From the NCBI RefSeq assembly GCF_017942225.1, contig NZ_JAGKSD010000020.1, positions 1 through 38,597 of the forward strand: a stretch of DNA of 38,597 nucleotides, read 5' to 3'. Origin of the DNA: Corynebacterium sp. Marseille-P3884. Its GTDB lineage: Bacteria; Actinomycetota; Actinomycetes; Mycobacteriales; Mycobacteriaceae. Each line of letters opens with the position of its first letter. Within the stretch, counting starts at the first letter, position 1. The translations under genes were made by a program, and so were the position numbers. Positions 1-8,007 of this stretch are shown here, in pieces. A model generated the notes under the pieces. It was given only the letters and a program-made list of their open reading frames with translations, had not been told where the DNA came from and searched no databases.

Positions 1-1237
1 CATTCACCGTGATCTCAACCTCAACGGAACCAGCAGACTTCTCCGGAGTGAAGGTCGCAGTGCCCTCACCCAGAACCTTGCCGGCCTGGTACGGAGCCTT
101 ATCACCGACACGCTCCATCAGCTTCGCGGACAGGGTGTACTCCTTGCCCGGAACCAGACCCTTGTAATCGACAGTGTCGATCACAGTGCTGCCAGCAACA
201 ACCTCAGTAGAACCATCCTCAAACTTCGCATTGGTCGCAATGCTCGGGTTCAAATCCTGCTCGCGCGTCGTCGTCACAACAGCAGGAGGAGTCGGCTCGG
301 CCGGGGTCGTCTCATCAGACGGGGCCGGCTCATCAGTCGTGGACGTCTCACCAGACGTCGTCGGCTCATCAGTCGTGGACGTCTCACCAGACGTCGTCGG
401 CTCATCAGTCGTGGACGTCTCATCAGACGGGGCCGGCTCATCAGTCGTGGACGTCTCATCAGACGGCTCCGGCGTCGGGGTGGGATCTGGATTCAAACCC
501 GGCTGATCGATCGGCACAACTCGTTGATAGTCGCCGGGATCAATGCGTTCGCCATCGACACTGTCCTTGCGCCCTTGAACAAACACGATGTAAGCGTCTT
601 CTGGAGCCTTTTCAATAGGGCGCACAAACTTCAGGTCATTATCCCCATCCTTGGTGTATCCAGTAAGTTCTTCGAACTCCGCTGGGGTTGCTCCCAAGTT
701 ATCTGCCACTACGCCATCTGCAACCGAGGAAGTATAGATGTCGCGGAGGGCGTTTAGCCGGTAAGTAGCGGTGTCGCCCAACAGGGCTGCTTGGTAGATC
801 GAGTACCGGGCCGCTAATTTGTAGTCACCGGCTTTATAGGCCTGCTCGACGAGAGTAGCGATCTTGATCGCCGCATTACGCAAATTCTCATCTTCGAACG
901 TCATTACCTCGGCGTTCTGACGGGAATATACGTTGTCATCGTTCATGATCGGATTCTTGGCGTGACGGTCGATGCACCACGCCCATCCAACGTCACTAAA
1001 CTCGGCAAAAGCGTCATCAGCTTCGTATGTATCTCCACCGGCCCAAACGATCTCGGGGCGCTCGGTCGTCATTCCGGTTTTCTTTTCATACCCCCCCGGA
1101 TCGTCGTACATGGGCTCGAAATTCACGTTTTCAGCCGAGGCGCTGGCAGGGACCTTAAATAGCGCCAAGACCAAAGCAATTACAGCGATCATCACCAGGG
1201 ACAGTCGCCCCCGGCTGGATCGCGCATTTATTTCCAT
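1..1237 (-). CDS. Thioester/VaFE-type secreted cell-wall adhesin, 5' part (3' end outside window)
   Basis: The frame is open from an ATG at 1237 to the left edge (412 codons, no stop). An AAAGG sits about 10 nt upstream of the ATG. Residues 1-35 form a signal peptide (basic start, long hydrophobic core, ASA cleavage site). Residues 36-240 contain a Trp-Cys-Ile-Asp motif (Cys88) and a Tyr-Gln-Ala-Ala motif (Gln149); the spacing fits the Cys and Gln that form the internal thioester in class I TED adhesins, although the usual TQ is replaced by YQ. A Pro/Thr/Ser/Asp/Glu linker (about 252-318) holds four 12-residue repeats. From about 320 a VaFE-like beta domain begins (VDYKGLVPGKEYTLSAKL). Known relatives covalently attach to host surfaces and self-stabilise by isopeptide bonds. 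Expected location is the cell wall, with an LPxTG signal beyond the window. Thioester chemistry is inferred. Confidence 0.85.
   Translation of the reverse strand, partial: MEINARSSRGRLSLVMIAVIALVLALFKVPASASAENVNFEPMYDDPGGYEKKTGMTTERPEIVWAGGDTYEADDAFAEFSDVGWAWCIDRHAKNPIMNDDNVYSRQNAEVMTFEDENLRNAAIKIATLVEQAYKAGDYKLAARYSIYQAALLGDTATYRLNALRDIYTSSVADGVVADNLGATPAEFEELTGYTKDGDNDLKFVRPIEKAPEDAYIVFVQGRKDSVDGERIDPGDYQRVVPIDQPGLNPDPTPTPEPSDETSTTDEPAPSDETSTTDEPTTSGETSTTDEPTTSGETSTTDEPAPSDETTPAEPTPPAVVTTTREQDLNPSIATNAKFEDGSTEVVAGSTVIDTVDYKGLVPGKEYTLSAKLMERVGDKAPYQAGKVLGEGTATFTPEKSAGSVEVEITVN
327..470 (-). repeat. Four tandem 36-bp in-frame repeats in the adhesin linker
   Basis: Units begin at 327, 363, 399 and 435 with an exact 36-bp period. 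They encode the 12-residue unit ETSTTDEP followed by APSD or TTSG. There are two sequence variants (AP/TT and SD/SG), so the array has been shuffled by unit gain or duplication. It lies inside the coding frame and forms an extended wall-spanning linker. Confidence 0.9.
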
Positions 1238-1307
1238 CTCAATTACACCTTTCAAAGTCAAATTCAGAACGCCGCATGGGGCGAGGTCCTCAAAGTTGGA
1301 CACGCAC

Positions 1308-1336
1308 ACTGTACGTTTGCCACCAGAGTTTTTCAA
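1308..1336 (-). promoter_or_regulatory. Candidate promoter of the adhesin gene
   Basis: Read on the minus strand, TTGAAA (1331-1336) is followed after exactly 17 nt by TACAGT (1308-1313). This is a good -35/-10 pair and would give a leader of about 65 nt before the ATG at 1237. The rest of the gap from 1238 to 1564 shows no gene. Confidence 0.55.
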
Positions 1337-1523
1337 TATTTAGAACTTCGATAAACAGAGACTGCAAGTCAGCTGAAATCTCCACGATCTAGGGAAAGAA
1401 AGGCTTGTGAATGCCGCAGAGTCACCGTAAAGACAACGATGGTTGAACTGGCAATCTAGTCCCGCAAGGGGCGCCCCGGAGCCACCCGCAAATGAACGCT
1501 CCAAAGGTCCCAGCGATCCTAGT

Positions 1524-1552
1524 TTTTCAGCCAGCGGACCAAAACGTATAAT
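1524..1552 (+). promoter_or_regulatory. Promoter of tRNA-Leu
   Basis: A perfect TATAAT at 1547-1552 lies 12 nt before the tRNA 5' end. A weak -35 (TTTTCA, 1524-1529) sits 17 nt upstream. Confidence 0.7.
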
Positions 1553-1564
1553 GGGGCGCTCTGG

Positions 1565-1649
<85 letters not shown>

Positions 1650-1680
1650 ATCAAACTTTTGGGGGATTCGGCGCGCTTGC

Positions 1681-1686
1681 TAGAAT
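1681..1686 (+). promoter_or_regulatory. -10 box of the LprD-like gene (leaderless layout)
   Basis: TAGAAT ends 7 nt before the GTG at 1694, so transcription should begin at or next to the start codon. No Shine-Dalgarno stands at the usual distance. Confidence 0.55.
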
Positions 1687-1693
1687 GCCGAGC

Positions 1694-2170
1694 GTGAGCA
1701 ACGCAGCGGCAGACCCCCAAGGCGGGGAAACAACCAGCGACGCCGACACCGCGCACGACGCCCCGAAACGGGAGCGCCGGCAGGTCCGCGCCTGGCATGT
1801 TCTGCTGCTCGTCGCCGCCGTCATTACCACCCTGCTACTCGCCCGCTGGCAGTGGATGCGGTTCCAATCCGGCACCGGGTCGCTCCAGAACCTCGGCTAC
1901 GCGATGCAGTGGCCGTTCTTCGGTGCCTTCCTCGTCTTCATCTACCGCGCCGGCATGCGGATGGAAAACGAGAAGATCGACGCGGAGAATTCCGGCGACA
2001 AGATGCAAGCGCTCTACGAGGCTGATAAGGCCGCATTCGGCGACCCCGGCGAAGTGACCGAAATCGACGAGGATTTCCTGCCCAGCCGGCCCACGATGGA
2101 CATTGACGAATACAACGCACGCTTCGCTCCGCGGCGCGGCACGACAGATCCGGACGGATCAGAGAGGTAG
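1694..2170 (+). CDS. LprD-like conserved membrane protein
   Basis: 158 aa from GTG 1694. Residues 1-32 are polar and charged. Two membrane segments follow, at about 33-52 (LLLVAAVITTLLLARW) and 65-85 (MQWPFFGAFLVFIYRAGM). The central WQWMRFQS...GTGSLQNLGYAMQWP stretch is what I recognise from the M. tuberculosis Rv1343c (LprD) family, which also neighbours a DUF3817 gene. The tail is acidic and ends in a Pro/Asp-rich segment. An upstream in-frame ATG at 1685 would fall inside the -10 box, so the GTG is preferred. The next gene starts 10 nt after the stop, so the two are probably co-transcribed. Function is unknown; a role in the envelope is only implied by the membrane segments. Confidence 0.75.
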   Translation: MSNAAADPQGGETTSDADTAHDAPKRERRQVRAWHVLLLVAAVITTLLLARWQWMRFQSGTGSLQNLGYAMQWPFFGAFLVFIYRAGMRMENEKIDAENSGDKMQALYEADKAAFGDPGEVTEIDEDFLPSRPTMDIDEYNARFAPRRGTTDPDGSER

Positions 2171-2180
2171 GACACGCACT

Positions 2181-2576
2181 ATGACTGATAAGCCCGCAAG
2201 CACCTCGGCACCGACGAGTGCTCCCGGGGGTGCAGCTTCACCGCGCGTCCACCCGGAGCGTCAGCGCCGCGTGCGCACCGCCCTGCGGCTGTTCTCCGTC
2301 GCCGCGTGGGTGACGGGTGTGCTCCTGCTTCTGCTGTGCGCCCGCATGATCATGGAGTACGGCTTCCACATGGATGTGAGCCTGCTCAGCTGGGTGGCAA
2401 TCCTTCACGGCTGGGTCTACGCCCTGTTCCTGCTGGCCACACTCAACCTGGGCATGAAGGCCCGCTGGTCCACGAGCCAGTGGATCATCACCGCGATCGC
2501 CGGCGTCGTGCCGTTTTTGTCCTTCTTCGTGGAGGCATGGCGTCGCCGGGAAGTCGTCGAGGAATTCGATCTCTAG
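2181..2576 (+). CDS. DUF3817 integral membrane protein
   Basis: 131 aa from ATG 2181, with GAGAGG/AGGTAGGA just upstream. A disordered Ser/Ala/Pro-rich start (1-30) is followed by three hydrophobic segments: about 43-65, 73-93 (VAILHGWVYALFLLATLNLG) and 103-120. The ARMIMEYG, LHGWVYALFLLATLNL and PFLSFFVEAW elements are characteristic of the actinobacterial DUF3817 family (TIGR03954). It lies in the same order as Rv1343c-Rv1342c in mycobacteria. The role is unknown. The gene faces the lipoprotein gene at 2748-3110, with the long dyad at 2604-2686 between them. Confidence 0.85.
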   Translation: MTDKPASTSAPTSAPGGAASPRVHPERQRRVRTALRLFSVAAWVTGVLLLLLCARMIMEYGFHMDVSLLSWVAILHGWVYALFLLATLNLGMKARWSTSQWIITAIAGVVPFLSFFVEAWRRREVVEEFDL

Positions 2577-2603
2577 GGAAGAGTGCGGCGCACCCGGCCT
2601 GTC

Positions 2604-2686
2604 CTATGCCGAGTCCCCTATGCGATGTTGAAATTCAGTCGACTGCGACCTGGGCTTTTCTACATCGCATAGGGCCTAGCGCATAG
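2604..2686. repeat. Large imperfect dyad between convergent genes
   Basis: Left arm 2616-2633 and right arm 2657-2674 are 18-bp inverted copies (CCCTATGCGATGT-T/A-GAAA) with one mismatch and a 23-nt centre. A second, symmetric pair of CTATGC (2604-2609) and GCATAG (2681-2686) lies 6 bp outside each arm. The centre contains the palindrome GTCGAC. The arms are not GC-rich and no T tract follows, so this is not a standard intrinsic terminator. Confidence 0.8.
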
Positions 2687-2747
2687 TGCGCTCAGCCGCC
2701 GTAAGCAGCCGCAGCAGCCACCGGCCACCACCACCGCCCCAGCGCGA

Positions 2748-3110
2748 TTACTCGGATACGCGGCTGAGAACGAGGATGTCCTTCGCGTCGCCGCCGTCCG
2801 GGGTCAGGGTGAGCGACTCGTCGGTCTGCTCCATGTCGTACTTCAGGTCCTTGCCCGTGTCGACATCCGCGAGCTTGATGGAATCGCCGCTTTCTTCGCA
2901 GCGCGCGGTCTTGGTCTCGCCAGTCGCGGTGTCGGTCACGGACCATGTGCAGTCGCCACCGTCGATCTCCAGGGAGACATTGCCTGCGGCCGCACCGGTC
3001 TCGGAGTCCTGACCGGTGCCCTCCCACGTACCATCGAGGGAATTGCCGCAAGCGGTCAGCAGACCAGCGGACATGACGGCAGTAGCAGCAAGGACGAGTT
3101 TCTTATTCAT
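2748..3110 (-). CDS. Small secreted lipoprotein of unknown function
   Basis: 120 aa from ATG 3110, with AGAAGGAG about 14 nt upstream. The N-terminus MNKKLVLAATAVMSAGLLTAC is a lipoprotein signal peptide with lipobox LTAC (Cys21), so the mature protein should be lipid-anchored on the outer face of the membrane. The mature part begins GNSLDGTWEGTG and reads as a small beta-rich domain with two further cysteines (in DCTW and ARCEE) that could form a disulfide. The GTWEG start and alternating polar strands are reminiscent of small lipocalin-like or DUF-type corynebacterial lipoproteins, but I do not recognise the family. It lies 65 nt downstream of rdgB on the same strand. Confidence 0.8.
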   Translation of the reverse strand: MNKKLVLAATAVMSAGLLTACGNSLDGTWEGTGQDSETGAAAGNVSLEIDGGDCTWSVTDTATGETKTARCEESGDSIKLADVDTGKDLKYDMEQTDESLTLTPDGGDAKDILVLSRVSE

Positions 3111-3174
3111 ATTCGGTAGGGCTCCTTCTAAGCACGCTTATCGACGTTTACGTTCAGCCCTACCGACCCTACCC

Positions 3175-3801
3175 CTATTCCGTCTGCGCCAGTTCTGCGA
3201 TGCGCGGTGCCAGCTCACGCAGAGCTTTCCCGCGGTGGGAGCGGGAGTTCTTCTCCTCTGGGGTGAGCTGCGCGGCGGAACGTCCCGGCGCGTCAGCGGG
3301 CGCGAAGAGCGGATCGTAGCCGAAGCCGCCTTCGCCGCGCGGTTCACGAAGCAGTGCGCCTTCCCAGCGCCCCTCCGCGGTGAATTCTTCGCCATCGGGT
3401 GTGACGAGGGCGCAGCAAGACACGAAAGCCGCACCGCGGTGTTCATCGTCGATATCACTCGTCTGGGCGAGCAGCAGCTCGTTATTGGCGTTGTCGTCGC
3501 CGTGGCGGCCGCACCACCTCGCGGAGAGAATGCCGGGCATGCCGTTCAACGCGTCGACGGCGAGGCCTGAATCATCCGCCACGCACACCAGTCCTGTCTG
3601 CTGCGCGCCTTCACGGGCTTTGATCAAGGCGTTTTCCGCGAAGGTCAGACCGTTTTCCACCGGCTCGTCATAAGAAGGAACATCCTTGAGGGAGACGAGC
3701 TCGACGCCGGAGACCCCGAGCTCGGCGAGAACCGTCTCGAGCTCTTTGAGCTTCTTCGCATTGCCGGAAGCGACGAGAACCTTCAGTGGGCCGTCTACCA
3801 T
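3175..3801 (-). CDS. rdgB: RdgB/HAM1 non-canonical purine NTP pyrophosphatase
   Basis: 208 aa, close to the usual 195-205. It hydrolyses dITP, ITP and XTP to monophosphates, keeping deaminated purines out of DNA and RNA in the cytosol. Visible family motifs are [10 protein letters not shown] (substrate loop, about 12-21), [32 protein letters not shown] (catalytic/metal region, about 73-94) and GFGYDPLF (about 158-165). The ATG at 3801 overlaps the stop of rph by 7 nt (ATGGTAG), so the two are translationally coupled. Order rph-rdgB is conserved in actinobacteria. Here it is followed by the lipoprotein gene. Confidence 0.97.
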   Translation of the reverse strand: MVDGPLKVLVASGNAKKLKELETVLAELGVSGVELVSLKDVPSYDEPVENGLTFAENALIKAREGAQQTGLVCVADDSGLAVDALNGMPGILSARWCGRHGDDNANNELLLAQTSDIDDEHRGAAFVSCCALVTPDGEEFTAEGRWEGALLREPRGEGGFGYDPLFAPADAPGRSAAQLTPEEKNSRSHRGKALRELAPRIAELAQTE

Positions 3802-4544
3802 CCCAGCGCCGCCTTCTGCGCGGCGATGAGCTCAGAGCAGCCCTTCTCCGCAGCGTCGAGCATGGAGTTGAGCTGCTCGCGACCGAAGAGGCCGTGCTCG
3901 CCGGTGCCCTGCACCTCGACGAAATTGCCGGATTCGTTCATGACCACGTTCAGGTCGACCTCTGCGCGGGAGTCCTCCTCGTAGGGCAGGTCGAGGCTGA
4001 CCCGGCCGTCGACAATGCCGACGGAGACTGCGGCGACAGGCGGCAGTAGCGGCTCGCCGGGGACGAGACCACGCTCCTTCAGGTGCGCGATCGCATCAGC
4101 GAGCGCAACGTAGGCGCCGGTGATCGACGCGGTGCGGGTTCCGCCGTCAGCCTGCAGCACATCGCAGTCGAGCTGGATCGTGTTCTCGCCCAGCTGTGAC
4201 AGGTCCACCGCGGCTCGCAGCGAACGGCCCACCAGGCGGGAGATCTCGTGGGTGCGGCCCTTGACCTTGCCCTTCATCGATTCACGCGGCATGCGCTCAT
4301 GCGTCGCGGACGGCAGCATGGCGTATTCGGCGGTGAGCCAGCCCTCACCCGAATCCTTCTTGAAGCGGGGCACGCCCTCCTCCGCGCTCGCGGTGCACAT
4401 GACGCGGGTGTTGCCGAATTCGACGAGCACACTGCCCGCCGGGTTCGAGGTGAAACCGCGGGTGATGCGCACCGGGCGCATCTCGTCGAGGGCGCGGCCG
4501 TCCGCGCGGACAAAAGGTTCTTGCGGGGTATTCGCTTCAGTCAT
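3795..4544 (-). CDS. rph: Ribonuclease PH
   Basis: 249 aa from ATG 4544; longer upstream reading is rejected because FVRADGR is the usual family start about 13 residues in. It is a phosphate-dependent 3'-5' exoribonuclease that trims tRNA 3' ends. Motifs include [61 protein letters not shown] and [23 protein letters not shown]. It lies between the phosphodiesterase (27 nt upstream) and rdgB (overlapping), in the murI-PDE-rph-rdgB run. Confidence 0.97.
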   Translation of the reverse strand: MTEANTPQEPFVRADGRALDEMRPVRITRGFTSNPAGSVLVEFGNTRVMCTASAEEGVPRFKKDSGEGWLTAEYAMLPSATHERMPRESMKGKVKGRTHEISRLVGRSLRAAVDLSQLGENTIQLDCDVLQADGGTRTASITGAYVALADAIAHLKERGLVPGEPLLPPVAAVSVGIVDGRVSLDLPYEEDSRAEVDLNVVMNESGNFVEVQGTGEHGLFGREQLNSMLDAAEKGCSELIAAQKAALGW

Positions 4545-4570
4545 GGAACCGAGCCTACCGCCCCCACTAC

Positions 4571-5344
4571 TTAGACCTCGTAGACGTCCTTCGCATCGCC
4601 GATCACGATCTCGCCGTCGAATTCCTCGGCGGCGGCGTGCATGGTCGCTTCTTTGTCGCTCCACGGCTGGATGTGGACGAGCACGAGCTTTTTCACCCCT
4701 GCTTCGCGGGCGATGCGGCCGGCTTCCCGGCCAGACATGTGCATCCCGGCGGGAGTGTTCTCAGTCGTCTCCGGCCCCCAGGCGGCTTCGCAGAGGAAGA
4801 GGTCGGCGCCGCGTGCTGCGTCGATAAGCGTCGGCGTGTACGCGGAATCGCCGGAGAAGGCGATGACCTTACCCGACTCCTTGTGCTCGATGCGCAGCGC
4901 CTGCGACTCCGCGGCCGGGTGGACCACGGGGAACGGGGTGACGGTCACCGCATCGATCTCGAGGGGCTGACCGGTCCACGTGTGGATATCAAAAGTGTCC
5001 GAAATATCGTCGATATCGTCTGGGCCATTCGAGCCCAAGCGGCCGAGGTGCTCCGCCGCATAGCTCGGGCCAGCGAGAATGTGGCGACGGCGAGCTGGAG
5101 CCGTCGGGTGAAAACGGCGCCAAATAATCAGCGACGCCGTGTCAGAGCAGTGATCGGCATGCAAATGGCTAAACACCAGATGCGCATCCGACGGGTCCGC
5201 GACCTCCTGGAGGGCAGCCAGCGCGCCCGGGCCGAAGTCCATCAGAATGCCAGGCTGTCCTTCTTCCGCGTTGATCAAGTAGGACGAGCCGGGATTGCCA
5301 GGGGCAGCGAGCGACCCTGTGCAGCCGAGAACTGTCAACTTCAT
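4571..5344 (-). CDS. Metallo-beta-lactamase-fold phosphodiesterase, Rv1339-like
   Basis: 257 aa from ATG 5344 ([21 protein letters not shown]). The metal-binding HxHxDH signature appears as [10 protein letters not shown] near residue 65; later [18 protein letters not shown] and the C-terminal LVLVHIQPW complete the usual dinuclear-metal ligand set. The M. tuberculosis orthologue Rv1339, in the same place beside murI and rph, has been described as an atypical cyclic-AMP phosphodiesterase; substrate here is inferred. The alternative is an RNase Z-like or other MBL hydrolase. The start fits tightly after a weak AAGG. It is 84 nt downstream of murI and probably co-transcribed. Confidence 0.9.
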   Translation of the reverse strand: MKLTVLGCTGSLAAPGNPGSSYLINAEEGQPGILMDFGPGALAALQEVADPSDAHLVFSHLHADHCSDTASLIIWRRFHPTAPARRRHILAGPSYAAEHLGRLGSNGPDDIDDISDTFDIHTWTGQPLEIDAVTVTPFPVVHPAAESQALRIEHKESGKVIAFSGDSAYTPTLIDAARGADLFLCEAAWGPETTENTPAGMHMSGREAGRIAREAGVKKLVLVHIQPWSDKEATMHAAAEEFDGEIVIGDAKDVYEV

Positions 5345-5428
5345 GGCCTTACTCTGCCACGAAAACGGGTGAAAATCGAAACAAAAGTGAGGATTTAGAT
5401 GCCGTGTCGGGTGGGTGTTTCTCGCCAC

Positions 5429-6244
5429 TTATTGGGCGTCGTGCGCGACGGCGGACATCTGCGGGCCGAGGAAACGGGAGGCGAGGCGCTCGAATGTCTC
5501 CGGGTCGCCGGTGGACTCGAATGTGCGCGTCGGCGTGTGGTCCGGGTCCGCGAACATGTCCTTTTCCGTGAGCACGCGCAGCACATCCTTCGCGGTCTCC
5601 TCCGCGGACGAGACGAGCGTGACGCCGTCGCCTATCGCCAGCTGGATCACGCCAGACAACAGCGGGTAGTGGGTACAACCGAGCACGAGCGTATCGACGC
5701 CCGCTGCCTGCAACGGTTCCAAATACCCCTGCGCCACCCCGAGGATCTGGCGCCCCGAGGTGACTCCCCTTTCGACGAACTCGACGAATGCCGGGCAGGC
5801 CGCCGCGGTGACCTGGACGCCCGATGCGATGGAAAACAAGTCTTGGTATGCGTGGGAGCGGATCGTGGCCTGGGTGCCGATGACTCCGACCTTGCCGTTG
5901 CGCGTTGTGGCGATCGCACGACGCACAGCCGGCTGGATCACCTCGATAACGGGGACGTCGTAACGCTCGCGCGCATCGTGCAAAAACGCGGCGGACGCGG
6001 TGTTGCACGCGATCACGATCATCTTGCAGCCGCGCTCCACCAGCTCATCCGCAATGGCGGTGGCATGCTGCCTGACATCCGCGATCGGCTTCGGGCCGTA
6101 CGGTCCGTTCGCACCGTCGCCGATATACATGATGGACTCGCCGCCCAGCTGGTCCATCACCGCGCGCGCCACCGTCAGGCCGCCGAAGCCTGAATCGAAA
6201 ATGCCGATGGGCGCGTTGTTGTACTCGCTGTTCAACTCAACCAC
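5429..6244 (-). CDS. murI: Glutamate racemase
   Basis: 271 aa from GTG 6244. Converts L-glutamate to D-glutamate for peptidoglycan. Both catalytic cysteines are visible, in [10 protein letters not shown] and [11 protein letters not shown]; the N-terminal [17 protein letters not shown] and GDGANGPYG are diagnostic. An ATG nine codons upstream (6271) is rejected because a TAGAAT box lies 8 nt before the GTG, so the mRNA would start too late to include it, and because homologues begin shortly before the IGIFDSG strand. It heads the murI-PDE-rph-rdgB run. Confidence 0.95.
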   Translation of the reverse strand: MVELNSEYNNAPIGIFDSGFGGLTVARAVMDQLGGESIMYIGDGANGPYGPKPIADVRQHATAIADELVERGCKMIVIACNTASAAFLHDARERYDVPVIEVIQPAVRRAIATTRNGKVGVIGTQATIRSHAYQDLFSIASGVQVTAAACPAFVEFVERGVTSGRQILGVAQGYLEPLQAAGVDTLVLGCTHYPLLSGVIQLAIGDGVTLVSSAEETAKDVLRVLTEKDMFADPDHTPTRTFESTGDPETFERLASRFLGPQMSAVAHDAQ

Positions 6245-6252
6245 GGTGAGGA

Positions 6253-6258
6253 ATTCTA
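6253..6258 (-). promoter_or_regulatory. -10 box of murI
   Basis: On the minus strand TAGAAT ends 8 nt before GTG 6244. No Shine-Dalgarno is visible, which supports a leaderless or near-leaderless message. Confidence 0.5.
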
Positions 6259-6286
6259 CCGTGGCAGCCAACCAGCGGCGAGGCCC

Positions 6287-6796
6287 CTAGGCTGCGCCCG
6301 TGGCGGTCAGCTCAGCGCGGTTACGGGCACTCGGGGTGGTCTCTCCCGCCAGCGCCGAGTTAATGCGCTCGAGCGCGGACGAGAAGACCTCGAGCTCACT
6401 GTCGGTCAGGTTGTCGAAGAAAATGCGGCGCAGCTCTTCGATATAACCCGGGTGGCCCGCCTGGACAGCACGCTGGCCGGCCGGGGTGAGCGCCGCGAAG
6501 GTGGCACGGCCGTCATTCGGGTCCGGGATGCGGGCGACAAAGCCCTTCTTCTCCAGGCGCGTGATCACACGCGACAGGTGCGACAGGGACATCGCCGTTG
6601 CCTCGGACAGGTCCGTCATGCGGCGGGACGCATTCGGGCTTTCGCTAGTCTTCAGCATCGCCTGGAACTCGAAGTAGGTGACGTCCGCGTCGCGCTTCAA
6701 CGTGGCGTCCAGGGTGATCGGCAGCTGCATATGGCACGCCCACATGCGCGCCCAGGTATCCGCCTCGCGGGCAGTGAGAGTCTCCATGTTTTCCAT
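6287..6796 (-). CDS. MarR-family transcriptional regulator
   Basis: 169 aa from ATG 6796; an alternative ATG is at 6787. The winged helix-turn-helix spans about residues 45-105: FEFQAMLKTSE, then MSLSHLSRVITRLEKKGFV as recognition region and a wing RIPDPNDGRATFAALTPAG with the family's basic D-x-R motif. Terminal helices should form the dimer interface. Such proteins are usually repressors released by phenolic or oxidant ligands. It sits alone between murI and the rhomboid gene, whereas in M. tuberculosis those two are adjacent, so it is an insertion into a conserved block. A palindrome in its own promoter suggests autoregulation. The target genes are not evident. Confidence 0.93.
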   Translation of the reverse strand: MENMETLTAREADTWARMWACHMQLPITLDATLKRDADVTYFEFQAMLKTSESPNASRRMTDLSEATAMSLSHLSRVITRLEKKGFVARIPDPNDGRATFAALTPAGQRAVQAGHPGYIEELRRIFFDNLTDSELEVFSSALERINSALAGETTPSARNRAELTATGAA

Positions 6797-6803
6797 GGAA
6801 CTT

Positions 6804-6823
6804 AGATTAACTTAAGGTTTAAG
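6804..6823 (-). promoter_or_regulatory. Promoter and candidate operator of the MarR gene
   Basis: On the minus strand TAATCT (6804-6809) lies 7 nt before ATG 6796. Just upstream is the perfect palindrome CTTAA-GGT-TTAAG (6811-6823), in the -10/-35 spacer where a bound MarR dimer would block polymerase. Confidence 0.5.
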
Positions 6824-6976
6824 AATTTCCCAACGCAACGCGGAGAAGTACCCCAAACACCCCCGCTGACCCGTACTGACTCGATTCAGATCACACCCAT
6901 GGCATTAAGGAATCACTTAGGTTGCCCGGAAAGTGATAGCGGTAGTTTTATTTCTCCTGGAAGCGAGACGCACAGA

Positions 6977-7017
6977 AAAGGGGGCGCTGGCGGCTTCTCC
7001 ACGCGCCAGCGCCCCCC
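6977..7017 (-). terminator. Intrinsic terminator after the rhomboid gene
   Basis: A perfect 13-bp stem (6980-6992 with 7004-7016, GGGGGCGCTGGCG) has an 11-nt loop. On the minus strand it is followed by TTTTC. It lies 15 nt beyond the rhomboid stop. Confidence 0.9.
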
Positions 7018-7031
7018 TTGGCTCGTTACTG

Positions 7032-7994
7032 TTACGAGCCTGGCGGGCCGTAGAACGGCCCCGGCTGAGAGCCGGACCCCGGCGGGTTGAAGGTCGACTG
7101 CGACTGCGACCCAAACTGAACGCCGGGCTGCGGTGCTGACTGCTGTGGCGAGCCCGGTTGAGGCTGGGACTGCGGCTGCGGCTGTGCCGTCTGAGCAGCC
7201 TTGGCCTTGGCTGCCTTCTTTGCCTCGCGCTTGGCGCGCAGGTGTGGCGGATCATCGGAGGTGATAATCATGCCCGAGGCGATTCCGCCGATGGCACCGA
7301 AGAGGTGGGCCTGCCAGCTGATGCCTTCATCGATGGGCAGTACGCCCCACACCAGACCCGAATACATCAGACCCAGCACCACACCAATGGCGATCTGGCC
7401 GCCGGAACGGTTGAAGATGCCGCGGACCAACAGGTATGCCAGCCACCCGTAGACCAGCATCGATGCACCGACGTGATTCGTGCCGGGGCCGCCGAAGAGC
7501 CATGTGCCCAATCCGCCGATCATCACTACGAAAGCGGTGACCTCCCAGAACACGCGGTGCCCCGAGCAGCCGATCAGGAACGCGAAGATCGCACCCGGCA
7601 GTGTATTGGAGATCAGGTGCTCGAAATTCACGTGCAGGATCGGCGACGAGAAGATGTACGGCAGGCTTGCCGGTTCGAGCGGGTGAATACCGAAGTAGAC
7701 GAGGTTGCCGCCGAAGATGACCAGGCTGATCAAGTGGACGAGCCAGATGACTCCGACGTACCCTACCGCGTACAACAAGCCGCGCTTCAACTGCGCGCGA
7801 CGCGTGTGTTGCGACGGGCGCGGCTGGGTGGCCGTGCTGAAGCCACCGGGCTGCCCCGGTTGGCCGAACGACCCGAACTGGCTGGACTGGCCGGACTGGC
7901 CGGGCATACCGGATTGACCAGCCTGCGCGTAGGGATTGTGCGACGGTTGCTGGTTCGAGGAGTTCTGCGATGAGGAATACGGGTTGTAGCTCAT
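7032..7994 (-). CDS. Rhomboid-family intramembrane serine protease
   Basis: 320 aa from ATG 7994 (MSYNPYSSSQNSSNQQ). Residues 1-75 are a Gln/Ser/Gly/Pro-rich cytoplasmic tail; six or so membrane helices follow between about 80 and 255. The catalytic serine motif is in GASMLVYGW (GASM, GxSx-like) and the histidine in WQAHLFGAIGGIASG, with HVNFEHLISNTLPGA matching the family's His-Asn region. The C-terminal ~60 residues are again Gln/Pro-rich. It corresponds to Rv1337 in position. The start is 14 nt after the P1 peptidase stop, so they are co-transcribed. Substrates are unknown. The doubly low-complexity tails make it longer than a minimal rhomboid. Confidence 0.93.
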   Translation of the reverse strand: MSYNPYSSSQNSSNQQPSHNPYAQAGQSGMPGQSGQSSQFGSFGQPGQPGGFSTATQPRPSQHTRRAQLKRGLLYAVGYVGVIWLVHLISLVIFGGNLVYFGIHPLEPASLPYIFSSPILHVNFEHLISNTLPGAIFAFLIGCSGHRVFWEVTAFVVMIGGLGTWLFGGPGTNHVGASMLVYGWLAYLLVRGIFNRSGGQIAIGVVLGLMYSGLVWGVLPIDEGISWQAHLFGAIGGIASGMIITSDDPPHLRAKREAKKAAKAKAAQTAQPQPQSQPQPGSPQQSAPQPGVQFGSQSQSTFNPPGSGSQPGPFYGPPGS

Positions 7995-8007
7995 GGTTCC
8001 GTTCAGC

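Noticed and set aside
327..470. CRISPR-like 36-bp periodic repeat
   Set aside because: The repeats are directly adjacent with no spacers and encode a protein linker in frame.
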